From Candidatus Hodarchaeota archaeon (GTDB lineage Archaea; Asgardarchaeota; Heimdallarchaeia; Hodarchaeales; YT1-057), in the NCBI GenBank assembly GCA_016839955.1, contig JAEOTI010000492.1, forward strand, positions 1-6,339: a DNA stretch of 6,339 nucleotides, in the 5' to 3' direction. This document shows positions 1-5,960 of the stretch, one piece after another. Each line of letters starts with the position of its first letter. The first letter of the stretch is position 1. Both the position numbers and the translations under genes were made by a program. The notes beneath the pieces are model-generated. The model worked only from the letters and a program-made list of their open reading frames with translations. It did not search any database and was not told the origin of the DNA.

Positions 1-327
1 GGGGTTCCCAAGTGGATATTCAATCCCTTGAAACTCTGGAATATCAGTAAATCGGATGCAGATTTGCTGATAAATGGTCTTCGGATAATGAAAAAATTTG
101 ACCATGAAGACCTGAAGGACATGATTTGGCAGAGACTACAGGAGAAAAATGCTATCCAGATAAAATCAAAAACTGTCGACCAGCTTGAAGAAGAAGCAGA
201 GCAGGCAACTTACGACCCGACCACAGAAGATTGGCTTGACCAACAAACATACGATGGCATCCCACAGAAAGAGTGGATACAGAAGTCACAGGCAGACGTG
301 CTCAGGAGACAGGAGGCGGTTGCATGA
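1..327 (+). CDS. Unrecognised protein, 5' end probably outside the window
   Basis: The reading frame is open from the first base, so the gene may begin upstream; the first possible internal start is a TTG at 28 with no clear ribosome binding site. The visible product is about 108 residues, hydrophilic and mostly helical in character, with an acidic stretch (EQLEEEAEQ-like, residues about 50-60 of the visible part) and many W, Q and K residues near the C terminus. I recognise no domain or catalytic motif. It ends in TGA, whose ATGA overlaps the start of the next small gene, so the two are probably translationally coupled. Base composition is near 45-50% GC by eye, clearly richer than the genes from 600 to 4900, so it probably belongs to the host backbone or a different element. 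Confidence 0.6.
   Translation, partial: GVPKWIFNPLKLWNISKSDADLLINGLRIMKKFDHEDLKDMIWQRLQEKNAIQIKSKTVDQLEEEAEQATYDPTTEDWLDQQTYDGIPQKEWIQKSQADVLRRQEAVA
311..316 (+). promoter_or_regulatory. Shine-Dalgarno site for the 42-residue gene
   Basis: AGGAGG is a perfect match to the anti-Shine-Dalgarno core and sits 7 nt before the ATG at 324. It lies inside the end of the upstream gene and, together with the ATGA overlap, is the main evidence that the small downstream frame is really translated. Confidence 0.65.
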
Positions 328-452
328 ACGAAGAATACTTTGACTTCTTTGATGAAAGAGTCAGTGTTTTAGAGAAAAATGTAGAGATACTAACTGACTG
401 GCTAAATGAAATTTCTCCGGCTGTAAGAGAAATACAACAAAATATACAATGA
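324..452 (+). CDS. 42-residue acidic helical microprotein
   Basis: The product starts MNEEYFDFFDERVSVLEKNV and ends in EIQQNIQ. It is acidic, and hydrophobic residues at V13, L16, V20, I22/L23, L27 and I30 suggest one amphipathic helix or short coiled coil, perhaps for dimerisation or partner binding. The start is well supported: a perfect AGGAGG lies 7 nt upstream, and the ATG overlaps the TGA of the preceding gene by 4 nt (ATGA), the classic arrangement for coupled translation. The function is unknown. The upstream gene is the likely partner. No signal peptide, membrane segment or cysteine motif is present. Its shortness alone leaves some doubt. Confidence 0.6.
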   Translation: MNEEYFDFFDERVSVLEKNVEILTDWLNEISPAVREIQQNIQ

Positions 453-475
453 CTATTTGGGATTTGGTAGGCTGT

Positions 476-497
476 AAACCCCTCTTTTTCTTTATTT
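476..497 (+). terminator. Possible pyrimidine-rich transcription terminator
   Basis: A CCCCTCTTTTTCTTTATTT-type tract lies shortly after the microprotein stop and before the next promoter. T-rich tracts of this kind end transcription in archaea without needing a stable hairpin, and I see no convincing stem here. Its position between two differently composed gene blocks fits a transcript end, but the call rests on composition only. Confidence 0.35.
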
Positions 498-540
498 AGA
501 TAAGATAAAAATAGATTAATTCTTACTATGGTGAAAGCCA

Positions 541-552
541 AAAAGGCCTTTT
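541..552. repeat. Perfect 12-bp palindrome AAAAGGCCTTTT
   Basis: The palindrome lies about 50 nt before the ATPase start, where an operator or upstream promoter element would sit. The same AAAAGGCC half occurs at 5922-5929, just upstream of the TATA-like box of the right-hand nuclease gene. A dimeric regulator could bind it. A 12-bp palindrome in A/T-rich DNA may also be chance. Confidence 0.4.
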
Positions 553-584
553 AAGAAACTTATTAATCTGTGTTAATTATAACT
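549..584 (+). promoter_or_regulatory. Probable archaeal promoter of the ATPase cassette
   Basis: Two A/T-rich TATA-like candidates are visible, TTATTAAT at 561-568 and AATTATAA at 575-582. The second is centred about 25 nt before the ATG at 603, the spacing expected for a leaderless transcript beginning at that ATG. The first would give a short leader that keeps the AGGTTGA element at 591-597. The GGCC palindrome lies immediately upstream. No bacterial -35/-10 pair stands out. Confidence 0.35.
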
Positions 585-602
585 AAATATAGGTTGATAG
601 AG

Positions 603-2258
603 ATGGTTGAAAAAAAGGAGCCGATTGAAGAAGGAAAACTATCGATTGAATTTAAAGAAGAAACAATCAGACACTTAAGTATCGGCCTTTATAGGAATTT
701 TGCTAGAGCCGTTAAGGAGATTATTTCTAATTCATATGATGGTGGGGCAACTGAAGTTACAATTAAATTAGATTTGGATAACTTCAGAATTGTCATAAGA
801 GATAATGGTCGTGGAATGACCCTTAATGAGATTAAGAAGAATTTTCTTACAGTTGGTAATGTTACTACTCCTTCAGATAAAGTCGATGAATTAGGTAGAA
901 AAAGAATTGGAACATTTGGTATCGGATGCGTCTCTATCTTCCCATACTGTAATGAATTGGAGGTAATTACAAAGAAAAAAGGTAGCGATAAGCTTATTGA
1001 AACCCTGATACCAACTGGCCGTTATTTTAAAGACGGTCGTTTATCGCTAACTAGACGAGACATTATCCATTATAAAGTTTTAACTTCTGATTTACCAAAG
1101 GACAAGGGAGAAACAATATTTGTTCTTAAGGATATCAAACCACATATAATTGAAGATTTGAAAAATAAAGGTTTCACAGGTGAAACTAGTATAGATAAGT
1201 TTGGCGGTTATGATAAATTCAAATGGACTTTGTGCCAATATGGACCAATACAATTTCCCAAAGAGAGAAAAGACTTACAAGTATTCTTTGAAGACAAAAA
1301 AACAGTTTCTATGAGTTTATGGTTGGATGGAGAGGAACTCTTTAGAAACGTACCTGAAAATGCAATAATACTAGAAAAAGATGAGAAAACAATTGGCAAC
1401 ATCTCTTTTAAATATGTGATTATGACAACTATGGAACCGGTCAAACCAAAGGAGTCAAAAGGCATTCAAGTCAGATTAAAAGATGTAGCAATTGCTTTAC
1501 CAAGAGATTTTGACGTTACTAAGGAAACAGGAAAAGTTCCAGGTAAATTTAATTGGATGTGCGGTGAAGTACATATCACAAATGGTCTTGATTCAGCATT
1601 ATTAATTGATAGAGACAGCTTTTCATATACACAAGAGGTTGCTGATTTTGAAGATTTTTTTAGGAAATTGATTATAAAATGGAATAGCAGGTTAGAAAAT
1701 CTAGCAAAGAAGGATAAGGAGATTTATGAGTCATTAATAGGATTGGAGAAATCAAAGAAAATAATGGAAGATTTACAGAAATCTGGAATTGTTCAAATTT
1801 CTGAAAAAAGAGTAAGACTCCCAAAAAAACCTATTAAAAAGGTATCATCAAAAAGAATTATTGATACTTTATCAAGACAGAAAAAATATGAAGTTGAATC
1901 AAAGAGTGATATTGTATCGGAAAGAAAAAAGCCAATAGAGATTGATGAAAAGAAGAAATCCATTATTGTTCATATAAAACATCCTGATTTTATTGAAACC
2001 TTTAATATCGGTAGAAAAAAATTCAAAGTGCGATATGAAGAATGGGCTACTCAAAAGAGTGTATATTCAATATGTAAACTAGAGAAAGATAATCAAGTGG
2101 TTTATAATAAATCACATCCAATTTTTAAGAATGATATTAATCAAGATGAAATTAAAAGATTATCCCTGGGGATTTTACTAATTTTAAAAGATGTGAGGAA
2201 TAAGGAAAAATTGATTAAAGAATTTAATCGGCTTCTGGAAGATACATTCATGGGGTAG
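603..2258 (+). CDS. GHKL (Hsp90/MutL/MORC-like) ATPase of a putative defence system
   Basis: The product is a predicted cytoplasmic 551-residue ATPase. The N-terminal Bergerat fold is clear: an N box with catalytic-type E39 and Mg-binding-type N43 (EIISNSYDGGA), a G1 box D67-N-G69-R-G71, and an ATP-lid/G2 box G98-RKRIGTFGIG ending at G108. Residues about 230-350 look like the S5-type transducer domain of Hsp90/MutL/MORC proteins (GIQVRLKDVAIALP, then GEVHITNGLDSALLIDRDSF). Charged helical segments (about 345-400), a basic linker (about 400-420) and a C-terminal helical domain follow. There is no histidine-kinase phosphoacceptor and no fused nuclease, so kinase or gyrase roles are unlikely. 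ATP-driven clamping or dimerisation on DNA is inferred from the family. I chose the ATG at 603 (AGGTTGA 5 nt upstream, TATA-like box before it) over a GTG at 570. It is the first gene of the cassette and the only complete gene here ending in TAG. Confidence 0.85.
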   Translation: MVEKKEPIEEGKLSIEFKEETIRHLSIGLYRNFARAVKEIISNSYDGGATEVTIKLDLDNFRIVIRDNGRGMTLNEIKKNFLTVGNVTTPSDKVDELGRKRIGTFGIGCVSIFPYCNELEVITKKKGSDKLIETLIPTGRYFKDGRLSLTRRDIIHYKVLTSDLPKDKGETIFVLKDIKPHIIEDLKNKGFTGETSIDKFGGYDKFKWTLCQYGPIQFPKERKDLQVFFEDKKTVSMSLWLDGEELFRNVPENAIILEKDEKTIGNISFKYVIMTTMEPVKPKESKGIQVRLKDVAIALPRDFDVTKETGKVPGKFNWMCGEVHITNGLDSALLIDRDSFSYTQEVADFEDFFRKLIIKWNSRLENLAKKDKEIYESLIGLEKSKKIMEDLQKSGIVQISEKRVRLPKKPIKKVSSKRIIDTLSRQKKYEVESKSDIVSERKKPIEIDEKKKSIIVHIKHPDFIETFNIGRKKFKVRYEEWATQKSVYSICKLEKDNQVVYNKSHPIFKNDINQDEIKRLSLGILLILKDVRNKEKLIKEFNRLLEDTFMG

Positions 2259-2265
2259 AGAAATT

Positions 2266-3008
2266 ATGAAGGGGTAGATATTATTAAAGATCATCTAATT
2301 GACAATCTTTGGCTCCCTGTTGTAAAGGGTGCCGCTCCATTCTTAAAACCTAGAAAAAGAAAAAATAGAAATTTGAAATTATTAACACTAACATCCCGAC
2401 AAAATTTTCAAGAAATTCCAAAATTCATTAGTGAAAAACTTACAACGAAGAAGGATATTGTCGTATGGAATTATGATCACATCACAAGGGTTTGGTTAGA
2501 GCCAGATAAAGACATAGCACCAGCAAAAGTATTGGGAACTGGAAGATATGAAGATTCAGTTGCTAGATCATTACCTGTCGTTCTTAACCAATATTTTCCA
2601 TTTGAAATAATAAATTTAGATTTTTCATCTCAGAATCCACCTTTGGAAGATGGAAGAATAGAAAAGGAGATTCTGAGTATAGAATATACAATATATCATC
2701 AAAAAGCGAGTAATCCAAAAGGATTTGTTTTAATTTATACCACTATTATCGATGGCAATAATTTAAATTCTACAACTATTGTCGATAATTCAAATCGTCT
2801 AACAATCTCAGGATGGTCAGGTTTATCAAGTGAAGAACTTAATCAAAGTATAACAGATTGTGACGGTAAATTAGAATGTATTGAGACCGTATTACAACAA
2901 ATCTGTTTAAAATATGGTTATGAAGTAGAATTTAAGAAAATAAAAAGGAAAATACCAGGAGAAGAAAACTATATTTGTTCAATAGCTGGAACATTTAAAA
3001 TGAGGTGA
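2266..3008 (+). CDS. Unrecognised ATPase-partner protein, start region apparently frameshifted
   Basis: As the sequence stands, the first usable start in this frame is a TTG at 2373 with no ribosome binding site, giving 211 residues. The frame is nevertheless open and protein-like back to 2259. An ATG at 2266, 7 nt after the ATPase stop, would join it exactly if the GGGG run at 2271-2274 had one more G, giving MKGVDIIKDHLIDNLWLPVV and a 247-residue protein. In that numbering, the beta-strand-like LKLLTLTS, DIVVWNYD, FEIINLDF (N117, D119) and GFVLIYTT (153-160), alternating with helices such as RIEKEILSIEY (from 131), suggest an alpha/beta, possibly Rossmann or degenerate methyltransferase-like fold. 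This fold guess is weak. No nuclease motif is seen. Position in the operon implies it works with the ATPase. It may be intact in the living cell, a sequencing error, or a mutated gene. Confidence 0.7.
2271..2274 (+). other. G4 run, likely site of a one-base deletion
   Basis: ATG AAG GGG TAG at 2266-2277 stops after three codons, but a fifth G gives ATG AAG GGG GTA GAT and opens into the downstream gene. The ATG would lie 7 nt after the ATPase stop, matching the tight spacing of the next two gene junctions. Confidence 0.5.
3002..3008 (+). promoter_or_regulatory. Shine-Dalgarno site deciding the ATG at 3016
   Basis: GAGGTGA is a strong match to the archaeal anti-Shine-Dalgarno (complement of ATCACCTC) and overlaps the stop codon of the preceding gene. 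Its 7-nt spacing favours the ATG at 3016; the nearby ATG at 3011 is in another frame. Confidence 0.7.
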
Positions 3009-3015
3009 TAATGAA

Positions 3016-3795
3016 ATGCCTTCTTTCCGAATCGAGGATTTGCATGAATTGATAAAAACGACTCATGAAAGTCAAAATAACTGGCGTAAAAGTAATTGGG
3101 AAAAAACCTTAAAAGATCATAACGATGAGTTAGAAAATTTGTTAAAGAAGATAAATACTCTAAACTTATGGTCGAATAAATTACAAAGAATAAAACCTGC
3201 TGAAAAACTAATTCCTGAAATTTTTATTGATACTTATATGTCTCTCCATTTAGCCTGTTTTGGTCTTTATAAATATGCTCATATGTGTCTACGCTCTGGA
3301 TCAGAAACTGTTTTACGATTAGTATTTTTTTCTACACATCCAGTTGAATTTGAATGGTGGAGTGAAGGTAGTGAATGGTATATAGAAGGAAGTAAAAAGA
3401 CTGAAGTTTGGGGACCTGGATACGAATATTTCACCCAATTAAGAAATATTAAGGAGTTTGACAGATTATGCGACACGAATAAAAAAATACTTTCTACCAG
3501 TGGAAGTGGTATTAGAGGGATTCATAAAAAACTATCCAAATTTATTCACAGCGGTGCAGGATACCTCCAAACTAGGGTTGATAGGCTCTCTCCAGAATAT
3601 AATTTACAAAAATTTAAGATTTGGATAGAAACTGCAAAAAAAATACAGGAGTATATCAATATAATACTTATTTTAGGATTTCCGGAAGAATTTAAAGATT
3701 TGAGAACCTCTGAAAGAAAAGAAATTATCGATATAGGAATAGAAGATGATCATTACATTGAAAAATTAAATGAAATGGGCTTTAACGCCGATTAA
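3016..3795 (+). CDS. Unrecognised helical protein, HEPN/DUF5677-like in pattern
   Basis: The 259-residue product is predicted largely helical and soluble. The N-terminal third is a charged, tryptophan-containing coiled-coil-like region (residues about 10-60). A central block has YMSLHLACFGLYKYAHMCLR then R93-S-G-S-E97 and THPVEFEWW (about 75-115), and a later helix has KLSKFIHSG with H178. Paired S/R-x-x-E helices followed by an L-S-x-x-x-H helix occur in helical families such as DUF5677 and other HEPN-like proteins. However, the catalytic R-x4-6-H of HEPN ribonucleases is absent (R167 and H170 are only two residues apart), so nuclease activity cannot be claimed. A strong ribosome site overlaps the previous stop, and the next gene starts 14 nt later, so it is firmly within the operon. 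A sensor, adaptor or toxin role in the ATPase complex is inference only. Confidence 0.75.
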   Translation: MPSFRIEDLHELIKTTHESQNNWRKSNWEKTLKDHNDELENLLKKINTLNLWSNKLQRIKPAEKLIPEIFIDTYMSLHLACFGLYKYAHMCLRSGSETVLRLVFFSTHPVEFEWWSEGSEWYIEGSKKTEVWGPGYEYFTQLRNIKEFDRLCDTNKKILSTSGSGIRGIHKKLSKFIHSGAGYLQTRVDRLSPEYNLQKFKIWIETAKKIQEYINIILILGFPEEFKDLRTSERKEIIDIGIEDDHYIEKLNEMGFNAD

Positions 3796-3796
3796 T

Positions 3797-3802
3797 TGGT
3801 GA
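3797..3802 (+). promoter_or_regulatory. Shine-Dalgarno site of the methyltransferase gene
   Basis: TGGTGA directly follows the preceding TAA and sits 7 nt before the ATG at 3810. It carries the GGTGA core also used at the previous junction, supporting the chosen start. Confidence 0.6.
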
Positions 3803-3809
3803 AAACCAA

Positions 3810-4901
3810 ATGAATTTAAAATCTAATCATGAAGAAAGGAAATTTTCAAAATTAGCACCCTCAACAAGATACCAAGGTAGTAAAAGAAGAATTTTAGATT
3901 GGATTTATGAAAATATAAAGGATTTGAAGTTCGAAACAGTTTTAGATGGATTTGGTGGAACAGCAAGTGTAAGTTATCTTTTTAAATTAATGAAGAAAAA
4001 AGTAACATTTAATGATATTTTAATGTCAAATCATCAAATTGGTATTGCATTAATTGAAAATGATTCAATAGCATTAAACAAAAATGATTTGGATTTTGTC
4101 ATTAAAAAAAATGGCTTTGAATATCCAACATTTATCAAAGATACGTTCAAGGATATATACTATCTTAATTCAGAAAATAAATGGCTCGATATTGCTGCAT
4201 TTAATATCCAAATGTTATCAGAGAAATATAGAGGGAATACCCTGAGAAAGAAAAGAGCATTAGCTTTCTACGCCTTGTTTCAAGCTTGCCTTTGCAAAAG
4301 ACCATTCAATCTTTTCCATAGGAAAAACCTATATTTGAGAACTGCAAATGTAAAAAGAAGTTTTAATAATAAAACCACATGGGAAAAAGATTTTTCTACC
4401 TTATTTTTTAGATTTTATAACGAAATTTCACAAAAAGTTTTTTCTAATGATTTAAAACATAAAGCCATTTGTAAGGATATTCTTAAAATAAACAATAAAT
4501 CCAATTTCGATCTTGTATATCTGGATCCGCCGTATACAAGACCAAATGAACATTCACCAAAGAATTATTTTTCTTTGTATCACTTCTTAGAAGGCTTAGT
4601 TGATTATAATAATTGGCAAAATCGAATAGACCTAGAGGCAAAGAATAGAAGTTTAAAAAAACAGAAAACAGGATGGAATAAAAATAATTTGGAAAAGAAT
4701 TTCGATCATTTATTTAATAAATTTAGCGAGTCAATAATTGTTCTTTCGTATGGTGATCCAGGAAATCCTTCTATAGATAAGCTTCAGGAATTGTTGCTTC
4801 AATATAAATCAAGAGTAGATGTCTTCCGTAAAGAATATTCCTATAAATTGAATCATAAGAACGGCACAGGAATGTATGAAGTTTTATTGATTGGTCAATA
4901 A
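3810..4901 (+). CDS. D12-class DNA N6-adenine methyltransferase
   Basis: This 363-residue protein should transfer a methyl group from S-adenosylmethionine to N6 of adenine in a specific DNA site. Motif X is RYQGSK (R20-K25), motif I for cofactor binding is D46-G-F-G-G-T-A52, and the catalytic motif IV is D239-P-P-Y242. This X, I, recognition region, IV order is that of the Dam-like alpha (MethyltransfD12) group. Residues about 90-230 hold the variable target-recognition segment, so the target site cannot be read from the sequence. After DPPY come FSLYHFLEGL and a C-terminal strand SESIIVLSYGDP. All key residues are intact. It is the last gene of the four-gene cassette, 14 nt after the preceding stop with a GGTGA ribosome site. 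Its likely job is self-marking of host DNA; a solitary regulatory methylase is the alternative. It is very A/T-rich (near 25% GC in places). Confidence 0.92.
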   Translation: MNLKSNHEERKFSKLAPSTRYQGSKRRILDWIYENIKDLKFETVLDGFGGTASVSYLFKLMKKKVTFNDILMSNHQIGIALIENDSIALNKNDLDFVIKKNGFEYPTFIKDTFKDIYYLNSENKWLDIAAFNIQMLSEKYRGNTLRKKRALAFYALFQACLCKRPFNLFHRKNLYLRTANVKRSFNNKTTWEKDFSTLFFRFYNEISQKVFSNDLKHKAICKDILKINNKSNFDLVYLDPPYTRPNEHSPKNYFSLYHFLEGLVDYNNWQNRIDLEAKNRSLKKQKTGWNKNNLEKNFDHLFNKFSESIIVLSYGDPGNPSIDKLQELLLQYKSRVDVFRKEYSYKLNHKNGTGMYEVLLIGQ

Positions 4902-4939
4902 TACTTTGTAACAAAATGTAACCATCCTTGTAAACCAAT
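4902..4939. other. Short convergent intergenic gap
   Basis: Thirty-eight bases separate the stop of the methyltransferase gene from the stop of the convergent minus-strand gene. The gap holds a small inverted repeat (TTTGT-A-ACAAA at about 4905-4915) and three TGTAAM-like repeats, but no stable stem with a T tract. Transcripts from both sides may read into each other. Confidence 0.4.
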
Positions 4940-5857
4940 TTAAAGCAAATCACTAAGAATGGTAATTATTGCCCAACCGATGACTATAGTTATAACCCCA
5001 ATCAAAATATAAAGCGGAATGTTCTCTTGCCACGTTTTCTTCGCTTGTTTTCGTTTTTCGAGATATTCGGACCATTCTCGGGCATTACTCCAATAACTGT
5101 CTTTTGACAGTTTCTTCAGATTGATATCTCGTGTTCTAATATAATCGAGTTTTCTTTTAGAATGCCACAGAGTTAATTCAATTTCTTTGATCTTACCCTT
5201 GAAGTTAATGAAATTATTTTCCCTTGGGTCAAATTTATCTTTTTTCTCCATTTTTTCCGTATTTATATAATAACTACATTTCAAATTGGTTAAATCACCG
5301 ACAACATCAAATTTAATTTTAGATCTAGTGATTTTGAGGTTTTCCATGTGTGCCTTTTCGATTGGAAATAAAACACAGAAGTCGACAGTTCCACCTGGTT
5401 TGAAATCATAATCCATATGCTCTTTGATAAATTGATAAAAAGAAGGATAGTTGGGAAATTCGGGATGAGAAAGTGGACCATAAGCATAAGATTCACCACC
5501 AACTCGAATTCTAAATAAATTATAGGGTTTAGAAAGATTGTAAAAATCATTTACTGTTGTAACGAAATACTCGTCAACCTGAGGATGTTTAATATATGGA
5601 ATTCTAAAACCGTGGATTTTGATAACTTCTTGCCGTGTTGAGATTAGGTTGAAGAATTCTTTCGGTTCCATTAAGAATTCTTTATACTCGAAATCATCGT
5701 AAATATATTCTTTCAGTTCTGCAATTTGGTTATCAGTTGGCATTCCTAGAGCATGCACCAATTTTCTTTCATTATTACGTGTAGATACAGCTACTTTTAA
5801 CAAAAAATATTTCTTTTTAGGGATTTTATTGTAATATTTTATAATCTTTTCTGTCAT
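4940..5857 (-). CDS. Unrecognised protein with a C-terminal transmembrane anchor
   Basis: The 305-residue product has a large, highly charged soluble part (residues about 1-275) and one strongly hydrophobic helix at about 281-302 (IPLYILIGVITIVIGWAII...), preceded by a basic stretch (EKRKQAKKTW). It has no signal peptide, so it is probably a tail-anchored membrane protein with the large N-terminal part in the cytoplasm. Seen motifs include RIRVGGESYAYGPLSHPEFP (about 117-136) and a strand-rich middle; I recognise no family. The ATG at 5857 is supported by a TATA-like box centred about 26 nt upstream on the minus strand, consistent with a leaderless transcript. It is convergent to the methyltransferase gene and divergent from the nuclease gene, so it is a separate transcription unit. 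A membrane-acting effector would suit a defence island, but that is a guess. Confidence 0.75.
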   Translation of the reverse strand: MTEKIIKYYNKIPKKKYFLLKVAVSTRNNERKLVHALGMPTDNQIAELKEYIYDDFEYKEFLMEPKEFFNLISTRQEVIKIHGFRIPYIKHPQVDEYFVTTVNDFYNLSKPYNLFRIRVGGESYAYGPLSHPEFPNYPSFYQFIKEHMDYDFKPGGTVDFCVLFPIEKAHMENLKITRSKIKFDVVGDLTNLKCSYYINTEKMEKKDKFDPRENNFINFKGKIKEIELTLWHSKRKLDYIRTRDINLKKLSKDSYWSNAREWSEYLEKRKQAKKTWQENIPLYILIGVITIVIGWAIITILSDLL

Positions 5858-5879
5858 TAAATTATTCGTTCATTATGGT

Positions 5880-5887
5880 CTATAAGC
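5880..5887 (-). promoter_or_regulatory. TATA-like box of the minus-strand gene
   Basis: On the minus strand the sequence reads AAGCTTATAGACC, with CTTATA centred about 26 nt before the ATG at 5857. That is the spacing for an archaeal leaderless transcript. No ribosome binding site is visible before this ATG, which agrees. Confidence 0.45.
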
Positions 5888-5921
5888 TTTTATTTCTTAC
5901 CTTTATAACTATTAAAAAGCT

Positions 5922-5938
5922 AAAAGGCCAAAATATAA
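5922..5938 (+). promoter_or_regulatory. Probable promoter (AAAAGGCC plus TATA-like box) of the nuclease gene
   Basis: AAAATATAA at 5930-5938 is centred about 26 nt before the ATG at 5961, as expected for a leaderless archaeal transcript. AAAAGGCC at 5922-5929 lies directly upstream, where a TFB-recognition element or an operator would be, and repeats half of the palindrome at 541-552. Together with the minus-strand box this makes the 103-bp gap a divergent promoter region. Confidence 0.5.
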
Positions 5939-5960
5939 GTGAGTAAAAACAATTCACAAT

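Noticed and set aside
302..541. Minus-strand open frame of 79 residues.
   Set aside because: It overlaps the well-supported plus-strand microprotein and the intergenic region, is poor in protein-like pattern and has no ribosome site; it is read as a chance shadow frame.
570..602. GTG start at 570 adding 11 residues to the ATPase.
   Set aside because: The extension (MLIITKYRLIE) has no ribosome site and overlaps the likely TATA-like element; the ATG at 603 has better context.
1208..1465. Minus-strand open frame of 85 residues inside the ATPase gene (others at 3279-3476, 4771-4953, 5290-5550 and 6104-6286).
   Set aside because: All lie within or mainly over strongly supported genes and show low-complexity, serine- or hydrophobic-rich translations typical of shadow frames.
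2256..3008. The ATPase ends in TAG and the same frame continues open into the second gene, as would fit pyrrolysine readthrough giving a fusion of about 812 residues.
   Set aside because: The ATPase has a natural-looking helical C terminus at this stop, and a one-G frameshift at 2271-2274 explains the open stretch with a normal ATG start. Pyrrolysine would become credible only if pylT/pylS were found in the genome and fused homologues existed.
5885..5921. Inverted repeat AGCTTTT ... AAAAGCT in the divergent promoter region as a possible terminator or operator hairpin.
   Set aside because: The 7-bp A/T-rich arms are separated by 23 nt, giving a weak structure easily found by chance in such DNA.
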